The position numbers and the translations under genes were made by a program. 37,362 nt of DNA, from the NCBI GenBank assembly GCA_002334915.1, contig DDCQ01000067.1, forward strand, positions 1,482 through 38,843. The letters are read 5' to 3'. The stretch is from Porticoccaceae bacterium UBA2002 (GTDB lineage Bacteria > Pseudomonadota > Gammaproteobacteria > Pseudomonadales > Porticoccaceae). This document shows positions 27,678 to 36,465 of this stretch, piece by piece (positions within the stretch are counted from its first letter, which is position 1; each line of letters begins with the position of its first letter). The notes under the pieces were generated by a model. That model saw only the letters and a list, made by a program, of their open reading frames with translations. It did no database searches and was not told the DNA's origin.

Positions 27678-29243
27678 TTGATAGCAGCAGAAAAATCTGG
27701 CTTTTTGTCGGGCACTCACCCTGTTATGGCCGTAGGTTCTGCAATTTTAGTGGCGGGGTTTGTTTTATTTACGCTTATTAGCCCGACGACTGCTAGCGCG
27801 CTTTACAGTTCGGCGCGGGACTTTATCGCCGCGGAACTCAGCTGGTACTACATCAGCCTGATGAATCTGTTTTTACTGTTAGCCATAGGGCTGGTATTTA
27901 GCAAGTACGGCAAAATACGTCTGGGCCAGGATTCAGAGACGCCAGAATTTAGTTACTTTGCCTGGTTCTCCATGTTATTTGGCGCCGGCATTGGTATAGG
28001 AATCCTGTTCTGGAGTATCGCGGAACCCATGTACTATCTGCAGGCCAATCCATTTATCACTGAGTCACAGGCTATGAGCCCAGAAGCGGCTCAGGTTGCT
28101 ATGAGAATCACCATATTCCACTGGGGTCTGCACGGCTGGGCGCTCTATGGGGTGCTCGGCATGTGCTTTGCCTATTTCGCCTATCGTAAAGGGCTGCCAC
28201 TCTCTATTCGCTCAGCCCTCTACCCGATTTTTGGCGAGCGAATCTATGGGCCCATAGGTCATATCGCCGATTTGCTGGCGGTGCTAGGCACGGTATTTGG
28301 CATTGCCACATCGCTGGGAATGGGTGCCCAGCAGATGAATGCCGGAATCCACTATTTGCTGGGTATTAATATCAGCGTAGCAACGCAGATTCTGCTAATT
28401 GTTGTTATCACTGTGGTAGCCACTATCTCTGTGCTAACAGGGGTTAACCGGGGTATTCGTATTCTCAGTGAGCTCAATATGCGACTGACGGTGGTGATAC
28501 TGGCCCTGTTCTTTATCTTTGGGCCAACCCTGTATTTGCTCAGCTCTTTTGCCAGCAATACTGTTGATTATCTGATCAATGCGCCAGCTCTGGGTGTCTG
28601 GCTGGCACCACAGCAACATCTGCAATGGCAGAGCGACTGGACTATTTTCTACTGGGGCTGGTGGCTTGCCTGGTCACCGTTTACTGGTCTTTTTATTGCC
28701 CGTATTTCCCGCGGTCGCACCATCAGAGAATTTCTTGTCGGTGTACTCGGGGCGCCCACTCTACTGACTATTCTGTGGATTACCCTGTTTGGCAATACGG
28801 CTATGTTTATTGAGCTATTTGGCGATGGAGGTGTCACCGCCGCAGTCAATGCAGACCGCACAATCGCCCTGTTCAAAACCATTGAGTTGCTGGATTTGGG
28901 CATGCTGCTGACCGGTCTTATGGCCAGCATTTGCACTTTTATGTTGGTTACCTACTTCGTGACCTCGGCAGATTCTGCAACATTGGTGATCTGCACCCTG
29001 GTGGCCATGGGCAACAATAATCCCGGGGCGCGGCTGCGGATATTTTGGGGGGTAGCCATAGGTTCGGTGGCTGCCGTGCTACTTTTTGCTGGTGGTCTCA
29101 ATGCTTTGCAAACTGCCTCTATTGCCGCGGCCCTGCCCTTTTCGTTTGTTCTAATTATGGCCACCTACGGTCTGTGTAAATCTCTTTATGCCGAGGGCAA
29201 AACTCTTCAGGCAGAAACAATAATAGCTAAAACTGGAGACTGA
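27678..29243 (+). CDS. dddT: BCCT-family transporter, probable DMSP uptake
   Basis: This secondary transporter of the betaine/carnitine/choline family (521 residues) has about 12 membrane helices. The BCCT signature is clear: FYWGWWLAWSPFTGLFIARI followed by SRGRTIREFLVG, and upstream HWGLHGWALYGVLGMCFAYF. The short N- and C-terminal tails suggest a Na+-driven catabolic rather than osmosensing carrier. Its position as first gene of dddTBC opposite dddD supports DMSP as substrate; glycine betaine or related zwitterions are possible. The start is TTG, supported by a well-placed GGAG. dddB starts 2 bp after its stop. Confidence 0.93.
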   Translation: MIAAEKSGFLSGTHPVMAVGSAILVAGFVLFTLISPTTASALYSSARDFIAAELSWYYISLMNLFLLLAIGLVFSKYGKIRLGQDSETPEFSYFAWFSMLFGAGIGIGILFWSIAEPMYYLQANPFITESQAMSPEAAQVAMRITIFHWGLHGWALYGVLGMCFAYFAYRKGLPLSIRSALYPIFGERIYGPIGHIADLLAVLGTVFGIATSLGMGAQQMNAGIHYLLGINISVATQILLIVVITVVATISVLTGVNRGIRILSELNMRLTVVILALFFIFGPTLYLLSSFASNTVDYLINAPALGVWLAPQQHLQWQSDWTIFYWGWWLAWSPFTGLFIARISRGRTIREFLVGVLGAPTLLTILWITLFGNTAMFIELFGDGGVTAAVNADRTIALFKTIELLDLGMLLTGLMASICTFMLVTYFVTSADSATLVICTLVAMGNNNPGARLRIFWGVAIGSVAAVLLFAGGLNALQTASIAAALPFSFVLIMATYGLCKSLYAEGKTLQAETIIAKTGD

Positions 29244-29245
29244 TA

Positions 29246-30403
29246 ATGTCGACACAAATAGTTCTGCCGCGCATTTTGCAGGTTGGCGATGGCGCCAGCA
29301 AAGAGGCCGGCAATATTCTTAATAGCCTGGGCTGCACGCGACCTTTAATTGTTACCGATAACATGATGGTACAGCTGGGCTATGTAGCTAGTCTGCAAAA
29401 GAGCCTTGAGGCGGCATCCATTGCCTCGGATATTTTTCAGGACACTGTCCCGGAACCCACCGTCAGCTCTATTCAGGCCGGTGTAGATAAGGTGCGTGAT
29501 GGCAACTACGACAGCATTATTGCCATTGGCGGTGGCAGCCCCATCGACAGTGCCAAGGCCATTGCCATTCTGGGCAAATACGGTGGCGTTATGCGTGACT
29601 ATAAATTCCCACGAGTGGTCAATGAGCCCGGGCTGCCCATTATTGCCATTCCCACCACTGCAGGCACCGGCTCTGAATGTACCAAGGTCACCATTATTAC
29701 CGACGAGACCAATGACGAAAAAATGCTCTGTGTTGGCATTGGCTTTATGCCAACGGCGGCATTGGTAGATTACAGCCTGACCCTGAGCCTGCCCGCCAGA
29801 ACCACAGCAGATACAGGTATTGATGCTCTGACCCATGCCATGGAAGCCTATGTAAGCAAGAAAGCCAGCCTCTACAGTGACAGTCAGGCTATAGCGGCTA
29901 TGAAACTAATTGCCCCTAATCTGCGCAAAGCTTTCCATGATGGCAGTGACCAAAAAGCCCGGGAAGAAATGATGCTGGGTGCCACACTGGCAGGTGTCGC
30001 TTTCTCCAACGCTTCAGTGGCGCTGGTTCACGGCATGTCACGCCCGATTGGCGCCTTCTACCATGTGCCCCATGGTCTCTCCAATGCCATGCTTCTGCCT
30101 ATGGTCACAGAGTTTAGTATTCCAGCGGCCATAGAACGCTATGCCGACTGTGCCCGCGCAATGGGCCTGGCCACTGAAGATGATTCTAACCATATCGCCA
30201 ACAGCAAACTAATGGACGAACTCTATGCTATTAATGAAGAACTGCAGGTGCCCAGTCCCGAGCAGTTTGGTATTGATGCTGACCACTTTCTTAATAACTT
30301 ACCGGTGATGGCAGAGCAGGCTCTGGCCTCTGGCTCACCGGGAAATAATCCGCGGGTACCCAGTGCCGACGAGATTATCGAAATCTATCGCAAGCTCTGG
30401 TAA
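29246..30403 (+). CDS. dddB: Iron-containing alcohol dehydrogenase (3-hydroxypropionate oxidation)
   Basis: This group III metal-dependent dehydrogenase (385 residues) has the NAD-binding IIAIGGGSPIDSAKAIAI and the iron-ligand regions DTGIDALTHAMEAY and VHGMSRPIGAFYHVPHGLSNAMLLP. The histidines of the latter and the Asp and His of the former form the metal site. In ddd clusters DddB oxidises 3-hydroxypropionate (or its CoA form) to malonate semialdehyde, which dddC downstream consumes. It is packed 2 bp after dddT and 24 bp before dddC, clearly one operon. The substrate is inferred from the context. Confidence 0.93.
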   Translation: MSTQIVLPRILQVGDGASKEAGNILNSLGCTRPLIVTDNMMVQLGYVASLQKSLEAASIASDIFQDTVPEPTVSSIQAGVDKVRDGNYDSIIAIGGGSPIDSAKAIAILGKYGGVMRDYKFPRVVNEPGLPIIAIPTTAGTGSECTKVTIITDETNDEKMLCVGIGFMPTAALVDYSLTLSLPARTTADTGIDALTHAMEAYVSKKASLYSDSQAIAAMKLIAPNLRKAFHDGSDQKAREEMMLGATLAGVAFSNASVALVHGMSRPIGAFYHVPHGLSNAMLLPMVTEFSIPAAIERYADCARAMGLATEDDSNHIANSKLMDELYAINEELQVPSPEQFGIDADHFLNNLPVMAEQALASGSPGNNPRVPSADEIIEIYRKLW

Positions 30404-30427
30404 AACACATTTTTTGAGGATAACACC

Positions 30428-31924
30428 ATGACAGTAGTAGGACATTTAATTAATGGCCAGATAACCAATGAGGGCGAACGCACTCAGGATATCTACAACC
30501 CATCCACCGGCGAAGTGAGCAAGCAGGTTGCTCTGGCTTCAAAGGCTACAGTGGAAGAAGCGATTGCCGCGGCCCAGGCAGCTTACCCGGAATGGCGCAA
30601 TACTCCGGCCATAAAACGTGCCCGGGTGATGTTTAAATTTAAGGATTTACTGGAGCAGAATGCGGATAAAATCTGCGCGCTAATCGGCGAAGAGCATGGC
30701 AAAATCAGCCATGATGCCGCCGGTGAGTTGCAGCGCGGTATTGAGAATGTGGAATATGCCTGCTGTGCACCAGAGCTGTTAAAGGGCGAGCACAGTAAAA
30801 ATGTGGCACCTAACATTGATTCCTGGAGTGAGTTCCAACCTCTGGGGGTAGTGGCTGGTATTACGCCATTTAATTTCCCGGCCATGGTGCCTCTGTGGAT
30901 GTACCCAATGGCCATCGTCTGCGGTAACTGTTTTATTCTTAAGCCCTCTGAGCGCGACCCCAGCTCCACCTTATTTATAGCTCAACTGCTAAAAGAAGCC
31001 GGCCTGCCCGACGGCGTCATGAATGTGGTCAATGGCGATAAGCAAGCAGTTGATACATTGCTTAATGACGAGCGCATTAAAGCAGTGAGCTTTGTAGGTT
31101 CCACTCCTATTGCGGAATATATCTATAGCACCGCCAATGCCAATGGCAAGCGCTGTCAGGCACTGGGTGGCGCTAAGAACCACGCTATTGTGATGCCCGA
31201 TGCGGATATGGATAACGCCGTGGCTCAGCTTTTAGGCGCTGCCTTTGGTTCCTCTGGCGAGCGCTGCATGGCTCTGTCAGTTGCAGTAGCTGTTGGCGAT
31301 GCCGCCGCAGATGCGCTGGTCAGTAAAATGCAGGAAGCCATGAAAGGCTTAAAGATTGGCCCCTGCCATGATGCTGATAATGATTTTGGCCCAGTGATTA
31401 CCCAGCAACATCAGCAAAAGGTCTTTGCCTATATCGACAGTGCCGAAAAGCAAGGCGCTGATATTGTCGTGGATGGTCGCAACCCCAGCATTGATGGCTA
31501 TGAAAATGGCTTCTATGTGGGTGGCACATTGATCGATCGTGTGACGCCTGAGATGGATAGCTACAATGCCGAAATCTTTGGCCCTGTGCTGCAGGTAGTG
31601 CGGGTCGATACCATGCAGGGGGCCATGGATCTGATTGATAATCATGAATATGGCAATGGCACCTGTATCTTTACCAGAGACGGTGAAGCAGCGCGCTACT
31701 TCTCTGACCATATTCAGGTGGGCATGGTGGGTATTAATATTCCCCTGCCAGTGCCTGTGGCCTACCACAGCTTTGGCGGTTGGAAGCGCTCATTATTTGG
31801 CGACCTGCATGCCTATGGCCCGGATGCTGTGCGCTTTTATACCAAGCGCAAAACCATCACGCAGCGCTGGCCTTCAGCTGGTGTCCGTGAAGGTGCCCAG
31901 TTCTCTATGCCAACCATGAGCTAA
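30428..31924 (+). CDS. dddC: CoA-acylating (methyl)malonate-semialdehyde dehydrogenase
   Basis: This aldehyde dehydrogenase (498 residues) belongs to the MMSDH group that converts malonate semialdehyde to acetyl-CoA or methylmalonate semialdehyde to propionyl-CoA. The catalytic cysteine is in FGSSGERCMALSVAV, the family form of GQRCMA. GVVAGITPFNFPAMVPLWMYP and SFVGSTPIAEYIY are also typical. The C-terminal YGPDAVRFYTKRKTITQRW is conserved. In the ddd context (dddC) it would finish the conversion of the DMSP carbon chain to acetyl-CoA. The alternative name mmsA fits the family equally well; location next to dddB favours dddC. Confidence 0.94.
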   Translation: MTVVGHLINGQITNEGERTQDIYNPSTGEVSKQVALASKATVEEAIAAAQAAYPEWRNTPAIKRARVMFKFKDLLEQNADKICALIGEEHGKISHDAAGELQRGIENVEYACCAPELLKGEHSKNVAPNIDSWSEFQPLGVVAGITPFNFPAMVPLWMYPMAIVCGNCFILKPSERDPSSTLFIAQLLKEAGLPDGVMNVVNGDKQAVDTLLNDERIKAVSFVGSTPIAEYIYSTANANGKRCQALGGAKNHAIVMPDADMDNAVAQLLGAAFGSSGERCMALSVAVAVGDAAADALVSKMQEAMKGLKIGPCHDADNDFGPVITQQHQQKVFAYIDSAEKQGADIVVDGRNPSIDGYENGFYVGGTLIDRVTPEMDSYNAEIFGPVLQVVRVDTMQGAMDLIDNHEYGNGTCIFTRDGEAARYFSDHIQVGMVGINIPLPVPVAYHSFGGWKRSLFGDLHAYGPDAVRFYTKRKTITQRWPSAGVREGAQFSMPTMS

Positions 31925-31933
31925 TCTAGATTT

Positions 31934-32698
31934 ATGAGTACCAGGGAAAAAGGCTCGGCGGTTAGTCGGGTGATGGAGATTATCGAGGCAGTTGCCAAAG
32001 CTGAGCGACCACTGTCGCCAGCTGATCTAGCCTGCCAGCTGAATATTCCCAAGCCCAGTATCCATCGCCTGCTCAATCAGCTAGAAACAGGTGGTTTTGT
32101 GCAGACCAATATGCGTGGACTCATAATTCCCAGCGCAAAAATGCACAGCATCGCCTGGGGCGTGCTGCATACAGAACGCTTTAGCGCAGTGCGCCGCGCC
32201 ATATTGCAACAGCTGACCCAAGAGATAGATGAGACCTGCGGTATTGCTGTACCCAATGGCACAGAGATGAGGTATTACGATCGGGTGCAGTCTGACTGGC
32301 CTCTGCAGATCCATCTGCAAGTGGGCAGCCATACGCCCAGCTGGTGCACTGCAAGTGGCAAACTCTATCTGAGCTCACTACCCAGAGAACGGCGCCGACG
32401 TATTATCGATAAGCTGCCACTAATGCAGTACACACGCAACACCATTGTCGATGCGGAGACTTTGGAAACAGAGCTTCAGCGGATAAAAACAAGTCGCGTG
32501 GGAACAGACAACGAAGAGTTTGTGGATGGTATGGTGGCCTGCGCTGTTCCCATAACCGATAGCAGCGGTAAACTTTGCGCCTGTCTGTTTACCCATGCTC
32601 CGGTGATACGCAAGAGCTTTGAAGAACTGATGGCCTATACCCCTATTCTGCAGAGCGCCGCGGAAAATCTTGGCCAGCTAATTGATCACCCCGAATAA
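31934..32698 (+). CDS. IclR-family transcriptional regulator
   Basis: This regulator (254 residues) has an N-terminal winged helix-turn-helix (PLSPADLACQLNIPKPSIHRLLNQLE, about residues 26-51) and a C-terminal IclR effector domain with the conserved SWCTASGKLYLSSLP and FVDGMVACAVPI. It starts 9 bp after the dddC stop, so it is probably co-transcribed with the DMSP genes. It would then respond to a pathway intermediate, acting as repressor or activator. The well-known ddd regulator is of LysR type, so an IclR protein in the operon is an additional element of unknown role. Confidence 0.93.
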   Translation: MSTREKGSAVSRVMEIIEAVAKAERPLSPADLACQLNIPKPSIHRLLNQLETGGFVQTNMRGLIIPSAKMHSIAWGVLHTERFSAVRRAILQQLTQEIDETCGIAVPNGTEMRYYDRVQSDWPLQIHLQVGSHTPSWCTASGKLYLSSLPRERRRRIIDKLPLMQYTRNTIVDAETLETELQRIKTSRVGTDNEEFVDGMVACAVPITDSSGKLCACLFTHAPVIRKSFEELMAYTPILQSAAENLGQLIDHPE

Positions 32699-32725
32699 AC
32701 GGCAGTCAACCCAAAGAAGATAATC

Positions 32726-33616
32726 ATGAAAAAAAGATTACCGCCATTAAACTGGCTGCGCTCTTTCGAGGCCGCCGCCCGCCACCTCAACTTCACTCAG
32801 GCCGCTGCAGAGTTACATATGACTCAGGCTGCTATCAGTCAGCAAATTAAAGGTCTGGAGACCACGCTGGGTTGCGCACTTTTTATTCGCTTGCCCAGGG
32901 GCCTGGAACTTACCGATGCTGGTCGGGCCTATATTCCCGGCGTGCGTGAATCCATTGAAAAACTGGCGCTGGTGACCGACGAGGTATTCGGCAAAGAGCG
33001 CAGTTACACCTTAACGGTGCGGGTCAATCTGGTGTTCTTTAATACCTGGCTGGCCCCAAGGCTGGCGAATTTTCGCGCCCAGTATCCGGATATTGATCTG
33101 CGCTTTACCAGTAATATATGGGTCGCTGGTCAGGATAAGGAAGCGGATGTTGAAATTCGCTATGGCAAAGGTTTCTGGTCTGGATTTACCAGCAATCGTC
33201 TGACCTGGGATGATCTTATTCCGGTTTGTAGCCCTGAACTACTTAACGGTCAGGTACCTCCTGCGAGCCCGGAGGATCTTGATAATTACAGTTTGCTCCA
33301 TGTGATTGGCTATGAAGAAGGCTGGGGCTATTGGCTCAACCAGCTGGGCTATCACAGCATCGATGCCTCTCAGGGCATTCATTTTGATTCATTGATGACG
33401 GCAATGGAAATGGCAGCTCAGGGACATGGCCTTGCTCTGAGCAGGACATCCCTGATTGGTCCTATGCTGGACAATGGTCGTCTAATTGCGCCTTTTTCAC
33501 AGACTACCGGGACTTCTGAATCATTCTTTTTGGCAACTCCCTCCAATAAACCCGTGCGACCTCATGTGGAGCAATTTCGGCAATGGCTAATTAATCAAGC
33601 TGAAGTCGCAGGCTAG
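32726..33616 (+). CDS. LysR-type regulator, GcvA-like; candidate DMSP regulator
   Basis: This 296-residue regulator starts like GcvA proteins: LPPLNWLRSFEAAARHLNFT followed by the helix-turn-helix TQAAAELHMTQAAISQQIKGLE. A LysR substrate-binding domain follows. It lies 27 bp downstream of the IclR gene, last in the dddTBC transcription unit. In characterised clusters a LysR protein called DddR adjoins dddTBC and activates in response to DMSP, so this is the best dddR candidate. I leave the symbol empty because similarity to DddR itself cannot be checked. The gene ends just before the long inverted repeat. Confidence 0.92.
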   Translation: MKKRLPPLNWLRSFEAAARHLNFTQAAAELHMTQAAISQQIKGLETTLGCALFIRLPRGLELTDAGRAYIPGVRESIEKLALVTDEVFGKERSYTLTVRVNLVFFNTWLAPRLANFRAQYPDIDLRFTSNIWVAGQDKEADVEIRYGKGFWSGFTSNRLTWDDLIPVCSPELLNGQVPPASPEDLDNYSLLHVIGYEEGWGYWLNQLGYHSIDASQGIHFDSLMTAMEMAAQGHGLALSRTSLIGPMLDNGRLIAPFSQTTGTSESFFLATPSNKPVRPHVEQFRQWLINQAEVAG

Positions 33617-33649
33617 CAAAAAGCTATAGTGACTCTTAGTGCCGAAGCG

Positions 33650-33763
33650 TTTCTGGGAAGTCACTAGAGGCTTTATGGGCACGTCGTGAATACATCCCTG
33701 TAGACTCGATGCTGGCATCCCTGCCAGCAACGGCCCATAAAGCCTCTAGTGACTTCCCAGAAA
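33650..33763. repeat. 31-bp perfect inverted repeat with internal hairpins
   Basis: The 31 bases at 33650-33680 are repeated perfectly in inverse orientation at 33733-33763. The 52-bp centre contains two smaller palindromes with the same TCCC loop: TACA-TCCC-TGTA (33691-33702) and TGCTGGCA-TCCC-TGCCAGCA (33710-33729). Imperfect complementarity continues outwards (around 33635-33649 and 33764-33785). It fills the gap between convergent genes. No T-run follows, so it resembles a palindromic intergenic repeat element of the REP/MITE kind more than a simple terminator. I see no second copy in this window. Confidence 0.85.
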
Positions 33764-33783
33764 GATCGCACTTCGACATTAGG

Positions 33784-34515
33784 TTAGTCTCCTGCTCCTG
33801 CTCTGGAGCTTTCGGTAGATTCTACTAAGACTCGGGCGACCAAATTATCCAGCTCATGCCACAGATTATCGTCAATCTCGATGCCCTGCTCTAGCATATC
33901 GTTATAGCTATCAATCATGGTATCAGGTGAAGTGATTTCGGTTAGCGGGCCGGGGTTTATGGCGACAGAAAACTTTTCTTCGACGGAGGCTAAATCATTG
34001 CCAACAAAAATCATTAGAGACTGAACTGCGGCAATAGGAGATGGTGAGTATCTTGACACTGTGGGCTGTTTTGCACGGGGCTCAATACTAAATTTAAAGC
34101 CACTATCCCCCTCGACCCAATAAGCCACCAGAGCCGAATCCAACTGTGCGGCACTGACTAAGCGCTGGGCTATAAACCGGCGATTGTGACAATTATTAAG
34201 CTGCACCTGACCGCAGCCATGCTGGCGAGCCAGAGCACAGGCCAGTCTTACCGCCTGGCTGCCGCAAAGCAGAATGGAACTGCTCTGGCCATCAAGCACC
34301 GCATGGTTGTCACCATTGCTGATTAATTTGCAATGCAGACAGAGGCAGCTATAGAGAGAGGGTAAGGCCTCCTGCAGCTGCTGTAAGCCATTTAAACCAT
34401 GCATCTGCGACCAGATAACCATAGCCGCCGCATCCTGATAGTCGCCCACAGAGAACCCTAAACCTTCAAACGCCTTCTTCAGAGAAGCCGTCAATTCATT
34501 GCGCGAGACTCTCAT
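33784..34515 (-). CDS. DUF3726-like protein of unknown function
   Basis: From the ATG at 34515 the product is 243 residues. The start MRVSRNELTASLKKAFEGLGFSVGDYQDAA and the following AAMVIWSQMHGLNGLQQLQEALP resemble the DUF3726 family, which I know only as an uncharacterised group. The family assignment is from memory and moderately sure. No signal peptide or catalytic motif is visible; a SSILLCGSQAVRLACALA segment and a C-terminal acidic helix are present. The ATG lies 4 bp after the stop of the 589-residue gene, so the two are translationally coupled and probably act together. An upstream extension to 34605 overlaps that gene and is not favoured. Confidence 0.8.
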   Translation of the reverse strand: MRVSRNELTASLKKAFEGLGFSVGDYQDAAAMVIWSQMHGLNGLQQLQEALPSLYSCLCLHCKLISNGDNHAVLDGQSSSILLCGSQAVRLACALARQHGCGQVQLNNCHNRRFIAQRLVSAAQLDSALVAYWVEGDSGFKFSIEPRAKQPTVSRYSPSPIAAVQSLMIFVGNDLASVEEKFSVAINPGPLTEITSPDTMIDSYNDMLEQGIEIDDNLWHELDNLVARVLVESTESSRAGAGD

Positions 34516-34519
34516 GATT

Positions 34520-36289
34520 TTACGTCGAACTGGGGGCTGTGTTTTTAGACAACACTGGTTTGATGGGGAATTGCCAGTCATCAAAGAATGGCTTATCAAA
34601 ATCACTAACTAGTGGCGCGCCCTGGAACATAGTATTGCGCACCCACAGACGGGAGCGCGGGTCGAACTTACTGACACCGAAGAACGACAGCTTGCAGCGC
34701 AACAGATGGATAGGCAGAACATCGCTGTGCACCAGATTTTCACGAATATCGCCATACTGGCTCTGAGCCATGGTTTGGATGCGGCAGATAGCGCCACTTA
34801 GGTTGGGCTGCTGCAGAATAAAATGGGCAACATCCTGCAACGGGAACTGTTCAATATGCCCAGATATCTGGTCATAGCATTCACGCACCATACGACCAAT
34901 TGCCAGGGGCATTTGCTTTTCCATGCCCAGGTCGACATTGGATTGACCCAGGCGTGGTTCCATCTTTTCTTCCGAGCGATACCAGAACGAGCCCTGGGAT
35001 TCCATCTGCCCAAAGTCGATGGCCAGTGCCCAGTCATATTTATCTTCGATAAGCGCCTGCAAATCCGCCAGTGACATCTGAGGTATCAGATGTTGATCTT
35101 CCTCGACGCACATCATGTCCTCAAGGTCGTCAACGAGCTCTGGATAGAGCTCGATCAACATGGTATTGATCACTTCCTGGGTTTCAATATGCCAGCTTTG
35201 CTCGGCGTACTGCACCAGATCTGCCCAGCTGTAACGGCTGGCCACAATATTGTCTCGCTCAGCGCTCAACCATTGAGCGAGCTGCTGCAACTCGTCACGA
35301 ACCAGCCCATTAGACATATTTTGCTGGGTATCGCCGGTACTGATCTCGCCCAGATGCTGCACAACTCTGCCAGCGGCAGTTTCAAATCGTTCTAACAGGT
35401 CAGCATGGATGCCATCGGCACCAGCAACAATGGCGCGGGCCAGTGCTGTCTCGCGCTGTTCGATCCATTGATTGATCAGCAGCGGATGATTAATTAAAAA
35501 TGGCGCCATACCCAGACCTGTAGAGTTGCCAATCCCAAAGTAGCGCTTGATATCATCATCCAGCTTTACGGCGGTTTTTGGCGCGCGCTGGGCAGCGATA
35601 TAGTCAGCATGCTGGAGGCTAAAATGGCGCAGCATAAAACAGGTAAACATTTCTGCGGCGAAGGGACGGGCAAAGTCACGGTGCTTGGTGCGAACTTTTT
35701 CCCAGTCGGCCATGCCCAGCTTGCCGCTGCCATAGGCGGCGGTAGTGCGATAGAGATAGCCCACTTCGGCGATAACATCGATATCTGGCTGACGACCCTG
35801 AGCCAGCTCATCGACGACATAATCAAAGGTGCGGCCGCTGCGATTGCCCCTGGACAGCACAAAAACCCGGGAATCAACCCGCCCTGCTTCTTGCTTGGGT
35901 ACATTGCTGCGCAAAAACTCCAGCTGCTCGGCATTCACTGTGCCTTCACAGAGTGCCATGGTCAGATCCCACTGGTCGGCGATTACTCGATCATTGCGGT
36001 TTTCAGGGTCGAGGTAATGGGAGAACAGTACATAGCTATAGGTGCCATATTTGGCTTTCACTTCATAGACCGCAGTGCCATAGCCCTCTGTATCCAGATC
36101 AAAAACCGTGCTGTTGATCTGCCAGTTTTCCCGCACCATGCGGCGCACCAATGTGCGCATAAAGCTCAGACGAGACTGATGAAAACTACCCAGACGATTC
36201 AACTGCATAACCTGACTGGCAGGCCGCATGGGCAACACAGCGCTTTGGCTGTGACTATGCTTGGCAGTTGGTCGATACGGCGAATGCAC
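34520..36289 (-). CDS. Large conserved-looking protein of unknown function
   Basis: I do not recognise this 589-residue protein. It has no signal peptide or membrane segment and is expected in the cytoplasm. Noticeable features are an Arg-rich N-terminus (LSFMRTLVRRMVRENWQI), a possible beta-rich domain (GYGTAVYEVKAKYGTYSYVLFSHYL), RVFVLSRGNRSGRTFDYVVD, HRDFARPFAAEMFTCFMLRH, and YFGIGNSTGLGMAPFLINHP. A His-x-Cys-rich or P-loop motif is not evident. A GTG start at 36289 is supported by AAGGA 7 bp upstream; a TTG at 36313 would overlap that site. It is coupled to the DUF3726-like gene downstream and lies 176 bp after the dipeptidase-like gene. Confidence 0.8.
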   Translation of the reverse strand: MHSPYRPTAKHSHSQSAVLPMRPASQVMQLNRLGSFHQSRLSFMRTLVRRMVRENWQINSTVFDLDTEGYGTAVYEVKAKYGTYSYVLFSHYLDPENRNDRVIADQWDLTMALCEGTVNAEQLEFLRSNVPKQEAGRVDSRVFVLSRGNRSGRTFDYVVDELAQGRQPDIDVIAEVGYLYRTTAAYGSGKLGMADWEKVRTKHRDFARPFAAEMFTCFMLRHFSLQHADYIAAQRAPKTAVKLDDDIKRYFGIGNSTGLGMAPFLINHPLLINQWIEQRETALARAIVAGADGIHADLLERFETAAGRVVQHLGEISTGDTQQNMSNGLVRDELQQLAQWLSAERDNIVASRYSWADLVQYAEQSWHIETQEVINTMLIELYPELVDDLEDMMCVEEDQHLIPQMSLADLQALIEDKYDWALAIDFGQMESQGSFWYRSEEKMEPRLGQSNVDLGMEKQMPLAIGRMVRECYDQISGHIEQFPLQDVAHFILQQPNLSGAICRIQTMAQSQYGDIRENLVHSDVLPIHLLRCKLSFFGVSKFDPRSRLWVRNTMFQGAPLVSDFDKPFFDDWQFPIKPVLSKNTAPSST

Positions 36290-36296
36290 GGGCTGT

Positions 36297-36301
36297 TCCT
36301 T
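36297..36301 (-). promoter_or_regulatory. Shine-Dalgarno AAGGA fixing a GTG start
   Basis: On the minus strand AAGGA is separated by 7 bases from GTG at 36289-36287. This ideal spacing selects GTG as the start of the 589-residue protein over the upstream TTG. Confidence 0.7.
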
Positions 36302-36396
36302 TAATAGTCGCAAATATCAGCATCGATTTGGGGCTGATTTTTCGGCTATTGTAGGCTTAGTCCTTGACCGCGACTTAACTAAAAACGACATTGAAA

Positions 36397-36436
36397 AGAC
36401 AGTTGCGACAGCGTTATTTTGCGCCTGCAACTGTCT
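36397..36436 (-). terminator. Hairpin after the dipeptidase-like gene, possible terminator or attenuator
   Basis: AGACAGTTGC (36397-36406) and GCAACTGTCT (36427-36436) form a perfect 10-bp stem with a 20-base interior that has a small GCG/CGC stem. On the minus strand the stem ends in TCTTTTC, a short T-run. It lies 30 bp after the dipeptidase stop and about 100 bp before the unknown gene, so it could end or attenuate transcription between them. It could also be an operator. Confidence 0.55.
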
Positions 36437-36465
36437 GTTACCGGACCTGTTTCCGCGACCCTGGT

